A stretch of 64,000 nucleotides of DNA from Erwinia persicina (GCF_014838825.1 NZ_JACYMO010000010.1:1-64000), one strand, 5' to 3'. Positions 36,426 to 46,043 are shown, counted from the stretch's first letter. Made by a program: numbers and translations. The notes: a model not told the origin generated them from the sequence alone.

Positions 36426-39130
36426 CCGATAAATACCCTCTGCCATTTGCCTTATCAGCCGCTACCCTACTGGTGGCTTGCCTTGTGGCCACCTCTCACC
36501 ATGCCCGTGCCGCAGAGGCGGAAGAACCCGCTGTCCTACAATTTGCGACTACCTATGCGGAACAAAAGCCACCGTCTACCCCTGCGGTACGCCCACTGCC
36601 ACTCCCCGCGATCGAGCATGAAAACACGGTGAAGCCACGACCTCGCCCTCACATCGTTCAGCAACCTGCTCCCCAGCACGATAACCGACGGCTGACGACA
36701 CTGAAGCAGGTGCTCACAGAGCAGGAACAGAAAATCTCGCAAAAAAATACAGCGATTACCCAGCTGGAAAAACAGATTGCAGCCTTACAACAGGCTGCTG
36801 CTACCTTAAAACAGCCTCAGCCGGGTGCTGTTGAAAAAGCATCGCATTTCAATCCGGCTGATCAGCAAGCCATGCTGGATATGGTGAGCAATTTACGCCA
36901 GATCTTTAGCCTCACGCCAGGGGAAAGCGCCCTGAGAGATAAGCTGACGGTGTTAAAAAAACAGCTGCATGACGCGCAGCAGGTAGAGACTGGCCTGCGT
37001 GACCAGCTTAAGACCGCCAGCAACAGTGAAGTGCGGGATGCGGGGCTTCAGCAACAGATTGAGCAGTATCACCAGCAGATTGCGACGCTTGAAGAGCGCC
37101 TGTCCGCACGCGGTAAAGAGGCTGAGAACGCCACCGCAGAAAGGGATCGCCTGCAGTCCTCACTCCAGGCCCTGACCGCGAAACGTGCCGCTGAACAGCA
37201 GACGTTTGCTGAAGAAACCCAGCAGCTGCAGGCACTGAAAACGAAGCTTCAGGAAGCCCGACTCACGGAAACCGCCCTGCGTGACCAGCTCAAAACTCTC
37301 AGCGACAGCAAAACCAGTACCGCCGAGGCGCAAGCTGCACTGCAACAGCAGATTGCGGCGCTTGAAGAGCGCCTGTCCGCACGCGGTAAAGAGGCTGAGA
37401 ATGCCACCGCAGAAAGGGATCGCCTGCAGTCCTCACTCCAGGCCCTGACCGCGAAACGTGCCGTTGAACAGCAGACGTTTGCTGAAGAAACCCAGCAGCT
37501 GCAGGCACTGAAAACGAAGCTTCAGGAAGCCCGGCTCACAGAAACCTCCCTGCGTGACCAACTGAAGACCCTCAGCGACAGCAAAACCAGCACCGCCAGC
37601 GCGCGCGAAGCTGCACTGCAGCAGCAGATTGCGACGCTTGAAGAGCGTCTGTCCGCACGCGGTAAAGAGGCTGAGAATGCCACCGCAGAAAGGGATCGCC
37701 TGCAGTCCTCACTCCAGGCCCTGACCGCGAAACGTGCCGTTGAACAGCAGACGTTTGCTGAAGAAACCCAGCAGCTGCAGGCACTGAAAACGAAGCTTCA
37801 GGAAGCCCGGCTCACAGAAACCTCCCTGCGTGACCAACTGAAGACCCTCAGCGACAGCAAAACCAGCACCGCCAGCGCGCGCGAAGCTGCACTGCAGCAG
37901 CAGATTGCGACGCTTGAAGAGCGTCTGTCCGCCCGGAGTAAAGCAGTCGATAGTGCCACCGAAGAAAGAGATTCCCTACAGTCTTCACTGCAAGCGCTGA
38001 CGGCAAAAAATACGGGCGATCAGCAGACATTTGCTGATGAAAAACAGCAGCTACTGAAAAAGATAGCCGGAGACCGTTCGGCTGCCGATGCACAGCAGGT
38101 GGCACTTCAGCAGCAGTTAGAGCAATTAAAACAACAGCTCAACGATGCGCAACAGTCTAAAACCGCGCTGGAGAGTGATAAAGTGAAACTGCAGGCGCAG
38201 CTCACCACCCGGCCGACGCCTGAGCAGTTGGCAGAGAGCCAGCTGGTCGCGAAGTCACTTCAGTCAAAACTGGATCAAATCGATCTCTATGGTGCAGCAA
38301 AACCTGATGCACCGGTCACGGTTGCGGCGGTCGACAAAGACAAACAAAAAGCGCTAGAGCAGATGCAAGCGGAAAAACTGGCTGCGCTACAGGCGAAACT
38401 GGACGATGCACTAGCGAAACTCGCCGCGAGCGAAAAACAGCAGAAAGAGGTGAAGCCCGAAAATTCGCTGCCCGCTCTCACCCCGGAAAAACTGAATAAA
38501 AAAGAGTCCCGCGAGGCTTATGCTATCGGTATGTCTCTCGGGGATGAAATTTTGCAGATGCAGGTAGAAAATCGGAACTGGGGCACGTCGAGCGATCAGA
38601 CTATCGTCCTTGCAGGAATAGTGGATGCTTTCAAGGGGCAGGCAAAACTGTCCACTGACGTGTTAAGGAAAACATTAAAAGAAGTCAGCAGTCGTGTTGA
38701 AAAAGATCAGAAATCACTGACAACCAACTTAGATAAAGCAACAAAAGCGTATTTGCAGCGCTTTACCAAAATGAAAGGCACGCACAAGTCACCTTCCGGA
38801 TTCTGGTACAACATTAGTTATATCGGGGATACTCCCCTGCCGAAAAATGCCGCGCTGGACGTCGTGGTCAAAGAGAGTCTGACAAACGGGGATGTTATTA
38901 CCGATATGGATACCAGCGGAATGGTGCTGACTCAGCCGCTGGCCGATTATCCTCCCGTCTTTAGTGAAGCATTAAGCAAACTGAAAAACCATGGGTCTAT
39001 CACTATAGTCGTTCCGCCTGAGCTGGCCTACAAGGACCGGGGACTGCCACCGAAGATCCCCCCTAATGCCACCATGGTTTACAACCTCAGGATTGCAGAA
39101 TCCTATCCACCAGGAAAGAGTGTGAAATAG
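36422..39130 (+). CDS. Periplasmic coiled-coil protein with C-terminal FKBP-type isomerase domain
   Basis: 902 residues. A signal peptide ends near residue 32 (HARAAEAEEP). A Pro-rich linker follows to about 85, then a long Gln/Glu/Ala-rich coiled coil from about 90 to 640. It includes three near-identical units of 91-92 residues starting at about 219 and a partial fourth. An FKBP N-terminal dimerisation-type domain covers about 690-780 (ESREAYAIGMSLGDEI) and an FKBP domain about 790-895 (SPSGFWYNISY, VPPELAYKDRGLPPKIPPN, MVYNLRI). FkpA- and FklB-like proteins assist folding; the long coiled coil is unusual. Some active-site residues differ, so activity is uncertain. Confidence 0.8.
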   Translation: MTDKYPLPFALSAATLLVACLVATSHHARAAEAEEPAVLQFATTYAEQKPPSTPAVRPLPLPAIEHENTVKPRPRPHIVQQPAPQHDNRRLTTLKQVLTEQEQKISQKNTAITQLEKQIAALQQAAATLKQPQPGAVEKASHFNPADQQAMLDMVSNLRQIFSLTPGESALRDKLTVLKKQLHDAQQVETGLRDQLKTASNSEVRDAGLQQQIEQYHQQIATLEERLSARGKEAENATAERDRLQSSLQALTAKRAAEQQTFAEETQQLQALKTKLQEARLTETALRDQLKTLSDSKTSTAEAQAALQQQIAALEERLSARGKEAENATAERDRLQSSLQALTAKRAVEQQTFAEETQQLQALKTKLQEARLTETSLRDQLKTLSDSKTSTASAREAALQQQIATLEERLSARGKEAENATAERDRLQSSLQALTAKRAVEQQTFAEETQQLQALKTKLQEARLTETSLRDQLKTLSDSKTSTASAREAALQQQIATLEERLSARSKAVDSATEERDSLQSSLQALTAKNTGDQQTFADEKQQLLKKIAGDRSAADAQQVALQQQLEQLKQQLNDAQQSKTALESDKVKLQAQLTTRPTPEQLAESQLVAKSLQSKLDQIDLYGAAKPDAPVTVAAVDKDKQKALEQMQAEKLAALQAKLDDALAKLAASEKQQKEVKPENSLPALTPEKLNKKESREAYAIGMSLGDEILQMQVENRNWGTSSDQTIVLAGIVDAFKGQAKLSTDVLRKTLKEVSSRVEKDQKSLTTNLDKATKAYLQRFTKMKGTHKSPSGFWYNISYIGDTPLPKNAALDVVVKESLTNGDVITDMDTSGMVLTQPLADYPPVFSEALSKLKNHGSITIVVPPELAYKDRGLPPKIPPNATMVYNLRIAESYPPGKSVK
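37078..37960 (+). repeat. Tandem 273/276-bp coding repeats in the coiled-coil gene
   Basis: Units start near 37078, 37351, 37627 and 37903 (each begins ATTGCG[A/G]CGCTTGAAGAG). Bases 37373-37656 match 37649-37932 exactly, offset 276, so the last duplication is recent or is kept identical by gene conversion. Units are multiples of three bases, so changes in copy number would keep the reading frame. Confidence 0.92.
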
Positions 39131-39206
39131 CCCTTATGCGCAACTGGTTCCGGCGAGATATCTAAAACCCGGGGAAGGTATTAACGATGAACCCGGTCTT
39201 AAAAAA

Positions 39207-39231
39207 GGCGTACCCTGAAAAAGGGTACGCC
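39207..39231 (-). terminator. Terminator of the PapI-like gene
   Basis: GGCGTACCC, a seven-base loop and GGGTACGCC; on the minus strand it is followed by six T. It may also end the plus-strand FKBP transcript. Confidence 0.8.
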
Positions 39232-39250
39232 GACAGTAAGCACAACCTCA

Positions 39251-39526
39251 TCACAATCTAAAATTTTCTGTTTTATTCCAAAAAAGACCTTTACTTTTTT
39301 CTTTCTTCACAGAGGTGATAACACCCTCTTTTTCCAGCTTAATCAATATATGCCTGGCATTATAAATGCTTAATTCAGACCGGTTAGCAACGTCTCTGGT
39401 GGTGGCTGATACCGATGAAGAAGAGTTTGCCGTACTATTTTCTTCAAAAAAGTCATTCAGGGCTGTAATCACTTTATCCACAACGGCTTTCCGTTGAACG
39501 CTCTTCTTCATGAATTTACTCATCAT
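39251..39526 (-). CDS. PapI/FaeA-like winged-helix regulator
   Basis: 91 residues. The helix-turn-helix with wing is at about 45-80 (TTRDVANRSELSIYNARH, then LIKLEKEGVI), the pattern of FaeA/PapI regulators that bind with Lrp at fimbrial promoters. A basic, Ser-rich N-terminal part precedes it. AGGAGAAAG lies before the ATG. No fimbrial operon is adjacent, so it is an orphan here; the fimbrial remnant at the window start lies 35 kb away. Target genes unknown. Confidence 0.65.
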   Translation of the reverse strand: MMSKFMKKSVQRKAVVDKVITALNDFFEENSTANSSSSVSATTRDVANRSELSIYNARHILIKLEKEGVITSVKKEKSKGLFWNKTENFRL

Positions 39527-39895
39527 CTTTCTCCTTTAGGTATGTCCGGCTCCTGCCGTTTTAAAGCATAAAAAAAAGTTCTGCAAAATCAAAGCAACGC
39601 CATGATAGTACGCACAGGCCAAAAACAAAACTTAATATCAATTATTAAATAATTGCAATATTAAATGCTATTAATAAACACATAAACAGCTTAAAAAACT
39701 AAAATGTGAATCCTTCACGACTAGTGTTAAGTGTTATCCCTGTAACAATTAATCTTATCTTGAAATTAATAATAAAAAGTAAACATGAGCGAGCAATAAC
39801 AGCCTACACATCTGCTCATCCTGCAACCATTGACAGAGAAGCTCAGGATTAAGATAATCAAAAGGCAAACAATGGAATCTTAATGAAAAATTAAA
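39527..39895. other. AT-rich divergent spacer
   Basis: About 370 bases, strongly AT-rich, with no gene. It separates the PapI-like gene from the divergent ToxR-like gene and must carry both promoters. No GATC-spaced Lrp sites are evident on reading. Confidence 0.5.
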
Positions 39896-40681
39896 ATGGA
39901 CTATTTTATTAATCAGATCATCCATTTCGATACAGTTAATGGATTACTGAAACTGATAGATAATCACGATTCCACGGTGCAACTGCCCAGGCCGAGCTCG
40001 AGACTTTTAACTGAATTGATTACACGTTCAGGTAAAACTATAACACGTGAAGACTTACTCAAATCAGTCTGGGAAGATCACGGACTACGGCCGTCAGGAA
40101 GTAATTTAAGCAATCATATAAGCTTTCTGAGAAAAACATTTTCGCAGCTTGGTATTAATGAAAACATTATCATTACCGTCCCTAAAAAGGGGTTTCGTCT
40201 GGAGGCAGAGATTTCGCTTACCCGGAGGGAACCTGCACGAAACAATAATGTTATTATTCGTTTCAGTAAAATAATTAACATTATTTTCTCACTACTGCAA
40301 CGGAGAAAAAACTTAACACTCACCATTAAAAGAAGTTTGTTAGCCTGTCTGGTAGCCGTCTTCTTTATTTTACTCTTCTTTACGGTAAAAAATTATCCGT
40401 TCAGTGCAAAAATGAGAAAAGCAGATTTTATCGGTACGTGCCAGATAATTGACTTATCAGAAGAGCCGCACAGCTTTAGAGAAGAAAAAATAAAGTCATT
40501 AACGTTATTTATCAAAGAACAGAAAATAGACTGTCGCAGACGTCACAGTACTATCCACTTTAAGTTTGTAAATTTCTTTCCGCGAAAAGATTTCGATCAG
40601 AAGGTCATTTTTATCACCCAGTGTTATCAGAGCAGTCACCAAAAACTTACGCACTGTGAAAATTACTTTCAGCAACAATAA
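39896..40681 (+). CDS. ToxR/CadC-type transmembrane transcription factor
   Basis: 261 residues. The N-terminal winged-helix domain (Trans_reg_C) covers about 20-105 (LLTELITRSGKTITREDLL, NLSNHISFLRKTF, ITVPKKGFRL). A basic linker and one transmembrane helix at about 145-165 follow (SLLACLVAVFFILLFFTV). The remainder, about 95 residues with three or four Cys, would be periplasmic. This is the plan of MarT, CadC and ToxR, which sense at the periplasmic face and bind DNA from the membrane. The FidL-like gene five bases downstream supports a MarT-FidL type pair. The signal is unknown. Confidence 0.8.
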   Translation: MDYFINQIIHFDTVNGLLKLIDNHDSTVQLPRPSSRLLTELITRSGKTITREDLLKSVWEDHGLRPSGSNLSNHISFLRKTFSQLGINENIIITVPKKGFRLEAEISLTRREPARNNNVIIRFSKIINIIFSLLQRRKNLTLTIKRSLLACLVAVFFILLFFTVKNYPFSAKMRKADFIGTCQIIDLSEEPHSFREEKIKSLTLFIKEQKIDCRRRHSTIHFKFVNFFPRKDFDQKVIFITQCYQSSHQKLTHCENYFQQQ

Positions 40682-40686
40682 AAAAT

Positions 40687-41169
40687 ATGAAAAATATTCT
40701 TCTGACCAGTGGAGCTATCCTTTTTTTAATATTCTTTTATTTCATCAGCTTAACCCGGGGTAAAACGGATTTAGATAAGCCTCAGCTGACTATTTCCTGC
40801 AAAGGCAATGTGCATTTTGATCTGGAAAAACCGGATTCGAGGGTCATCATGGAGGGAAGTGTGAGTCTGACAACGCTTGGCAGTAAGCGCCTTGCCATCG
40901 GGTTCACCGGGCAGCTCATCACGGGGGAAGGGCGTTTTACGCTCAGCAGGACGCTGATGATGAACTCGCGCTATCATCCGGAAAATCACGTTATGGAGGT
41001 GGATTACGCCAGCACCATCGTCAGAGATATTGATACCGCCCCTGACACGGTGTTCTATCATGCGCTCATAACGAGTAATGCCTTTATCCTCAGGCTCACG
41101 CAGTTCAGCGACAATGCACTGCTGGTCTCCGAAGGCACCACGCCGCTGTATGTCTGTCTTGCACGATGA
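40687..41169 (+). CDS. FidL-like membrane-anchored protein
   Basis: 160 residues. One N-terminal transmembrane segment (ILLTSGAILFLIFFYFIS) is followed by a periplasmic domain with a Cys near residue 37 (ISCKGNVHFDL) and a Cys near the C-terminus (PLYVCLAR), with beta-strand patterns between. FidL-like proteins accompany ToxR-like regulators such as Salmonella MarT and may act as their periplasmic partners, by analogy with ToxS. The five-base gap to the regulator gene supports co-translation. Confidence 0.65.
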   Translation: MKNILLTSGAILFLIFFYFISLTRGKTDLDKPQLTISCKGNVHFDLEKPDSRVIMEGSVSLTTLGSKRLAIGFTGQLITGEGRFTLSRTLMMNSRYHPENHVMEVDYASTIVRDIDTAPDTVFYHALITSNAFILRLTQFSDNALLVSEGTTPLYVCLAR

Positions 41170-41180
41170 GCAGACAATAA

Positions 41181-41209
41181 ACGGCCTGCCAGGGATAGGG
41201 GCAGGCCGT
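41181..41209 (-). terminator. Terminator of the sugar ABC operon
   Basis: ACGGCCTGCC, a nine-base loop and GGCAGGCCGT; read on the minus strand TTTATT follows. It lies between the convergent fidL-like gene and the ABC operon and may serve both. Confidence 0.75.
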
Positions 41210-41234
41210 TCGCTTTCGTCAGATGCGGAGGTCC

Positions 41235-42302
41235 CTACTTCTTCGCGTACTTCGCTTCCAGGGTAGCAAACCACGGTGCCACGAAGTCACTGGACGTGCC
41301 CCAGCCCGGAATGATTTTATTCAGATTAGCCACGTTTACGGCCCCGCTCTGCGCGGCCAGCTGCGCCTGCGAGATGGCAGAGGCGGTAAACTGATAGGTA
41401 GCCGGAGTGCTTTCACCCCCAATCTTGTTCGCCACCAGACGCATATTAGTCGCCCCAATCAGCTTGCTGTCGACAGCCACGGTCTGTTTCCACGGGCTGT
41501 TTTTCTCATGCATCAGCTGCAGATCCTGGTTGGACACGTCGATGCTGTACAGCTTAATCTCGGTACGACCATTTTCCTGCAGGGCCTTATACGCGCCCTG
41601 AGCAAAGGCATCCCATGAGCCCCAGATGGCATCAATCTTGCCTTTCGGGTATTTCGCCAGGATAGCGCCGATCTTATTCGCCGTATCCCCCTGCACGTCA
41701 GAGGAAACCGCGCCGATGGATTCCAGCTGATGGATGCCCGGATTCGCTTTCAGGACTTTCTCATACACTACCTGGCGGCGCTCCATAGCAGGGAAACCCG
41801 CGACCCAAAGCTTGACGATATTGGCTTTACCGTGGGTGTCCTTCACCAGCTGATCGAGCGAGAGCTGCGCCAGAGACGCATCGTCCTGCGCGGTCACGGT
41901 CACCCCCTCAATCGTTTTATTCACCGGCGTATCGAACACCGAGACTTTAATACCGGCGTCGGTAATACGTTTCACCAGATCGGTAGCGTAGGGATCTTTG
42001 CCGTGTGACAGGATGATGCCATCATATTTCTGGCTGATGGCCTGATTAACAAAATCCTGGAAACGCGCATCGTCACCGTTGCTGAGGAAGGTACTGACTT
42101 TAAAGCCCAGCTTGCGTCCTTCCTGAATGGCACCGGCCACAAACTGTGTGGTGTTATCGTCAGACCCGAGATTGCGGATCACCGCAATTCGTACCGGGCC
42201 TTCATGGTTGGCAATAGCCGCCGGCACGTCTGTGTCCGCAGCAAAAGCAGGTACTGTCGTCAGCAGGCTCAGAGCCAGCAGCGATGTGGTGATTTTTTTC
42301 AT
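41235..42302 (-). CDS. Sugar ABC transporter, periplasmic binding protein
   Basis: 355 residues with a cleavable signal peptide (LLTTVPAFAA, cut near residue 22). The mature part has the periplasmic-binding-protein type 1 (LacI-like) fold: IAVIRNLGSDDN, an ISQKYDGIILSHGKD stretch, and DAIWGSWDAFAQGAYKAL. It would deliver a sugar, probably a pentose or hexose, to the permease and ATPase encoded just upstream in the same operon. The ATG at 42302 gives a proper signal peptide; the longer frame does not. Resembles the YphF-type group. Confidence 0.9.
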   Translation of the reverse strand: MKKITTSLLALSLLTTVPAFAADTDVPAAIANHEGPVRIAVIRNLGSDDNTTQFVAGAIQEGRKLGFKVSTFLSNGDDARFQDFVNQAISQKYDGIILSHGKDPYATDLVKRITDAGIKVSVFDTPVNKTIEGVTVTAQDDASLAQLSLDQLVKDTHGKANIVKLWVAGFPAMERRQVVYEKVLKANPGIHQLESIGAVSSDVQGDTANKIGAILAKYPKGKIDAIWGSWDAFAQGAYKALQENGRTEIKLYSIDVSNQDLQLMHEKNSPWKQTVAVDSKLIGATNMRLVANKIGGESTPATYQFTASAISQAQLAAQSGAVNVANLNKIIPGWGTSSDFVAPWFATLEAKYAKK

Positions 42303-42324
42303 TATAATTACCCTGTCTGAAAAG

Positions 42325-43329
42325 TTACGCCTCACGGCGCTGAACGTAAGTTATTGCCAGCGCCACCGCCAGCACCAGGCCTTTAATAATGTCCATCGCG
42401 TAATACGGTACGGACAACATCACCAGGCCATTTTGTAATACCCCCAGGATCACGGCACCCAGCAGTGTGCCCAGCGCGTTGGGTTTTCCCGCTCCCGCCA
42501 GCGACAAGCCAATCCAGGCCGCTGCCACCGCATCCATCAAATACCCGCCACCGGCGTTTACCTGTGAAGAACCAATACGCGACGCCAGCAGAATACCGCC
42601 CAGCCCCGCCAGCAGCGCAGAGATCACGTAAGCCAGCACGCGATAGCGCGTGGTGCGGATGCCCGACAGCCTCGCCGCTTCCGGGTTACCGCCAATGGCA
42701 TACATCCGGCGGCCATGCTTGGTCAGCGACAGCAGCAACTGTGCCACCACCGTCACCGCGAGCATCACGATGACAATAATCGGCACCTGGCCGAGCAGTG
42801 AGAACACTGCGGGGATTGTGCCTTCCGCCATATCTCCGCTCGGCAGAACCATATTTTCGGTAATTGAGCCGCCAAAGCTGTAGGTCATCGCCACGCCCTG
42901 CACCACAAACAGGCTGGCAAGGGTCGCCAGCATGTCAGGGATTTTCAGGACGACGATCATAAAGGCGTTAAACAACCCGACCAGCGTACAAAGCAGCAGC
43001 GTCAGAGCGATAGCCTGGGTCGGACCGAAGCCGTACCAGACGAACAGCGAGATCACCAGCGAGTTCGCCAGCGAAGCTGTAGAGCCCACTGACAGGTCAA
43101 AACCACCGATCGTCAGCGAGATCGACACGCCAATGGCAATGACAGTGACAATGGCAATGGAGCGCAAAATATTGATGATATTGGTCGGTTCAAGGAAGCT
43201 GTCCGAGGCCAGGCCAAAGCCAGCGATCAGCGCGACGACCGTCAGCAACATTCCCCACTTATAGAGAAAATCAAACAGCTGGTGTCTGACGGTCGGTGCC
43301 GCCTTCAGGGAAATTTCTTTGCTGCTCAC
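42325..43329 (-). CDS. Sugar ABC transporter permease
   Basis: 334 residues with about nine or ten hydrophobic segments of the RbsC/BPD_transp_2 type (IGVSISLTIGGFDLSVGST, GLFNAFMIVVLKIPDMLATLA-like stretch, and the coupling-helix region GGNPEAARLSGIRTTRYR). It forms the membrane channel of the importer with the ATPase and binding protein. The start overlaps the ATPase gene end by four bases. Confidence 0.92.
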   Translation of the reverse strand: MSSKEISLKAAPTVRHQLFDFLYKWGMLLTVVALIAGFGLASDSFLEPTNIINILRSIAIVTVIAIGVSISLTIGGFDLSVGSTASLANSLVISLFVWYGFGPTQAIALTLLLCTLVGLFNAFMIVVLKIPDMLATLASLFVVQGVAMTYSFGGSITENMVLPSGDMAEGTIPAVFSLLGQVPIIVIVMLAVTVVAQLLLSLTKHGRRMYAIGGNPEAARLSGIRTTRYRVLAYVISALLAGLGGILLASRIGSSQVNAGGGYLMDAVAAAWIGLSLAGAGKPNALGTLLGAVILGVLQNGLVMLSVPYYAMDIIKGLVLAVALAITYVQRREA

Positions 43330-44831
43330 GCAGGCGTTCCTCCGGTGGAATATAATAAAAGTGTCTCTTCATCAACGTCACTGGCCGCCATTTCCGCCAC
43401 AATGCGTCCGTCCCACAGCACGCAGATACGGTCACACAGGCCAACCAGTTCAGAAAATTCGCCGGAGGCATAAATCACCCCTTTTCCCTGGCGGGCCAGC
43501 CCGTCGATCAGATCGAACAGGTCAGTTTTGGCCTTGATATCCACGCCTTTGGTCGGTTCATCAAAAATCAGTACGTCAGCGTTGTTACGCAGCCATTTAC
43601 CAATCGCCACCTTTTGCTGATTTCCTCCCGACAGGCGGCGCAGTCTCTGCCGGGGACCGGTGGTGCGGATACCCAGTTTACCGATGACCTCTTCTGCCCA
43701 GCGCCATGCCTGACGATGGCCAAACAGACTCCAGCGCGAAAAGCTGTTATCGGCCGTCACGCTGAGATTCATCACCACGGACTCGTCAATAAAGATGCCT
43801 TCTTTGCGGCGCTCCTCCGGGATCAGCGCCATACGGTTGTCGACTGCCGCATGAGGCGATGACGGCTTCCACGGTTTACCGTGCAGTTCGCCCTGTTGAA
43901 CCCGGCTTTTACTGGCACCGAACAGCGCTTTGCACAGTTCGGTTTTTCCCGCACCGGCCAGTCCGGCAATCCCGAGGATCTCGCCCTTATGCAGCGTCAG
44001 GGTGATATCTTTCAGCAGATGTTCATCATGCAGTCCGGCAATATGCAGCAGCGTCTCCTCACTGAACGGTGGACGCGGCGGGGGATAGATATCATCAAGC
44101 TGGTGCCCGAGCATCTTCTCGACGATCTGTTCACCACTCAGCCCCTGCATCGGGCCGCTTTCAATCAGTTCACCGTCGCGCAGGACGGTCAGCCGGTCGC
44201 AAATTGCACTCAGCTCATTAATGCGGTGTGAAATAAACACCACGCCAATACCCTGCCCCTGCAGCTGACGAACCACAGCAAACAGCTTTTCACTTTCATG
44301 CTGGTCCAGCGGCGCAGTGGGCTCATCAAGGATCAGAAAACGACAGTGATGTGACAGAGCTCGGGCCAGCAAAATCTGCTGTTTTTCCGCCAGCGTGCAT
44401 TGCTCCACTTTGCGCCTGACGTCTATCTGCACATCCAGCTGCGCCAGCAGTGCCCGCGCCTGACGGCGCATTTCGCCCCAGCGATAGAGCTGTCCCCCTT
44501 CCGCCAGCCGATCCAGCATGATGTTTTCTGCCACCGTCAGGCCGGCGACCAGCGCCACATCGACTTCCTGTTGTACCAGGTGAATCCCCAGCTGTTTGGC
44601 ATCGCGCGGGGAACGGATACTCACTGGCTGACCGTCCAGCAGGATCTCGCCGCTGTAATGATCGTAAGCGCCCGACAGTACCGCCATTAGCGTCGATTTT
44701 CCGGCACCGTTGGCACCGGTAAGGGCATGAATGGAATGCCCGTCCAGCGTCAGGTCAACGGACTTAAGCGCCGCAAAACCGCCAAAAGCGATGGAGATCT
44801 GGCGCATTTCAAGGCGATTTATCGCGGTCAT
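43326..44831 (-). CDS. Sugar ABC transporter ATPase, two-domain
   Basis: 501 residues with two fused nucleotide-binding domains, as in RbsA. The first Walker A is TGANGAGKST near residue 38 and its Walker B is LILDEPTAPLDQHE; its signature is degenerate (CTLAEKQQILLARAL). The second domain has AGLAGAGKTE and a good signature LSGGNQQK with VLIFDEPTKGVD. This pattern, with one weak and one strong site, is normal for sugar importers of this class. First gene of the three-gene operon. Confidence 0.92.
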   Translation of the reverse strand: MTAINRLEMRQISIAFGGFAALKSVDLTLDGHSIHALTGANGAGKSTLMAVLSGAYDHYSGEILLDGQPVSIRSPRDAKQLGIHLVQQEVDVALVAGLTVAENIMLDRLAEGGQLYRWGEMRRQARALLAQLDVQIDVRRKVEQCTLAEKQQILLARALSHHCRFLILDEPTAPLDQHESEKLFAVVRQLQGQGIGVVFISHRINELSAICDRLTVLRDGELIESGPMQGLSGEQIVEKMLGHQLDDIYPPPRPPFSEETLLHIAGLHDEHLLKDITLTLHKGEILGIAGLAGAGKTELCKALFGASKSRVQQGELHGKPWKPSSPHAAVDNRMALIPEERRKEGIFIDESVVMNLSVTADNSFSRWSLFGHRQAWRWAEEVIGKLGIRTTGPRQRLRRLSGGNQQKVAIGKWLRNNADVLIFDEPTKGVDIKAKTDLFDLIDGLARQGKGVIYASGEFSELVGLCDRICVLWDGRIVAEMAASDVDEETLLLYSTGGTPA

Positions 44832-45072
44832 GGGCGTGTTTTCTCAGGCTCAATAAATAAAGGGGTGCGCTGCATTTTTTAATGGATTGTCACGGCAGGC
44901 AACGACCGAAAGGGTATAAGCTAACACATAATAATATTAGCCATCCAGATGTCCAGACACTACAGGGGGAAGCGCTGGCCTCAGGAAGATAACCAGTCGA
45001 AAAGAGAGGAGTTACAGCCAGATATAAGACAGTTATGCTGCCTGTCAGAAAGGTCTGCTGCCGCACGGGCAT
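44832..45072. other. Spacer between the ABC operon and sodA
   Basis: No gene. It holds the ABC promoter and the 3' region of sodA. Confidence 0.5.
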
Positions 45073-45100
45073 AAAAAAACCGGCGAACAGGTCGCCGGTT
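45073..45100 (-). terminator. Terminator of sodA
   Basis: AACCGGCGA, a five-base loop and TCGCCGGTT, then a run of T on the minus strand. Confidence 0.85.
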
Positions 45101-45162
45101 TATCAGAACAGGGGCGGTTTGCAGGGGCAGACCTCTTTTAGGGTCTGCCCGCCCGCTGAGGA

Positions 45163-45780
45163 TTACTTAGCCGCTTTAAAGTTCTCGGCAGCCACATCCC
45201 AGTTAACCACGTCCCAGAACGCCTTAATGTAGTCAGGGCGTTTGTTCTGGTATTTCAGGTAGTAGGCGTGTTCCCACACGTCCAGGCCGATGATCGGAGT
45301 ACCGGATGCGCCAGAAATCGCTTCGCCCATCAGCGGGCTGTCCTGGTTTGCGGTTGAGACAACCGCCAGCTTGTCGCCTTTTTTAACCAGCCACGCCCAG
45401 CCAGAACCGAAACGGGTCGTGGCCGCTTTTTCGAATTCTGCTTTGAACGCATCAACGCTGCCGAAATCTTTCTCGATGGCTGCTTTCAGGTCGCCGCCCA
45501 GAGAGGTGCCGGTTTTCAGGCCTTTCCAGAAGAAGCTGTGGTTAGCATGACCGCCCGCGTTGTTACGCAGTGGGCCTTTTTTGTCCGCAGGCAGCTGATC
45601 CAGTTTTGCGATCAGTTCTTCCACCGGCAGGTTGGCAAACTCAGTGCCTTCCAGCGCAGCGTTGGCGTTGTTCACATAAGCCTGATGGTGCTTAGTGTGG
45701 TGAATTTCCATGGTCTGCTTGTCAAAATGCGGTTCCAGTGCGTCATACGCATAAGGCAGGGATGGCAGTGAATAACTCAT
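45163..45780 (-). CDS. sodA: Manganese superoxide dismutase
   Basis: 205 residues (E. coli SodA 206). It begins [20 protein letters not shown]; the metal-binding residues fit the family: His in [12 protein letters not shown], His in [11 protein letters not shown], Asp and His in [17 protein letters not shown]. It converts superoxide to peroxide in the cytosol. The ATG at 45780 gives the standard start; an ATG five codons upstream is unlikely. No Fur or Sox box could be identified by eye. Confidence 0.97.
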   Translation of the reverse strand: MSYSLPSLPYAYDALEPHFDKQTMEIHHTKHHQAYVNNANAALEGTEFANLPVEELIAKLDQLPADKKGPLRNNAGGHANHSFFWKGLKTGTSLGGDLKAAIEKDFGSVDAFKAEFEKAATTRFGSGWAWLVKKGDKLAVVSTANQDSPLMGEAISGASGTPIIGLDVWEHAYYLKYQNKRPDYIKAFWDVVNWDVAAENFKAAK

Positions 45781-46043
45781 GTTCATCGTCTCCATTCAGA
45801 TTATGGGCGGCGCTCGCTGTTCAGCACCGCGTAAGCAGTCGGATCATTATAGTTAAATAAATGATCGGGAAAAGGGTTATCAATGCCCCGACGTTGATAA
45901 GGTTATACAGCAAGCCCGGCAGGAACGGGTGGTTATATCCAATCCCTTTCAGGTTACAACTAAATGATCTAAGGGATTATTCACTTCATCGCGGAATGAA
46001 ACGACCAGCAGGGGCCATCCTTTTTTCCGATCGGCCCGTCATG

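Noticed and set aside
37078..37960. Regular repeats as a CRISPR array
   Set aside because: Units are about 276 bp, in frame, and encode coiled coil inside one ORF. There are no short repeats with unique spacers and no cas genes.
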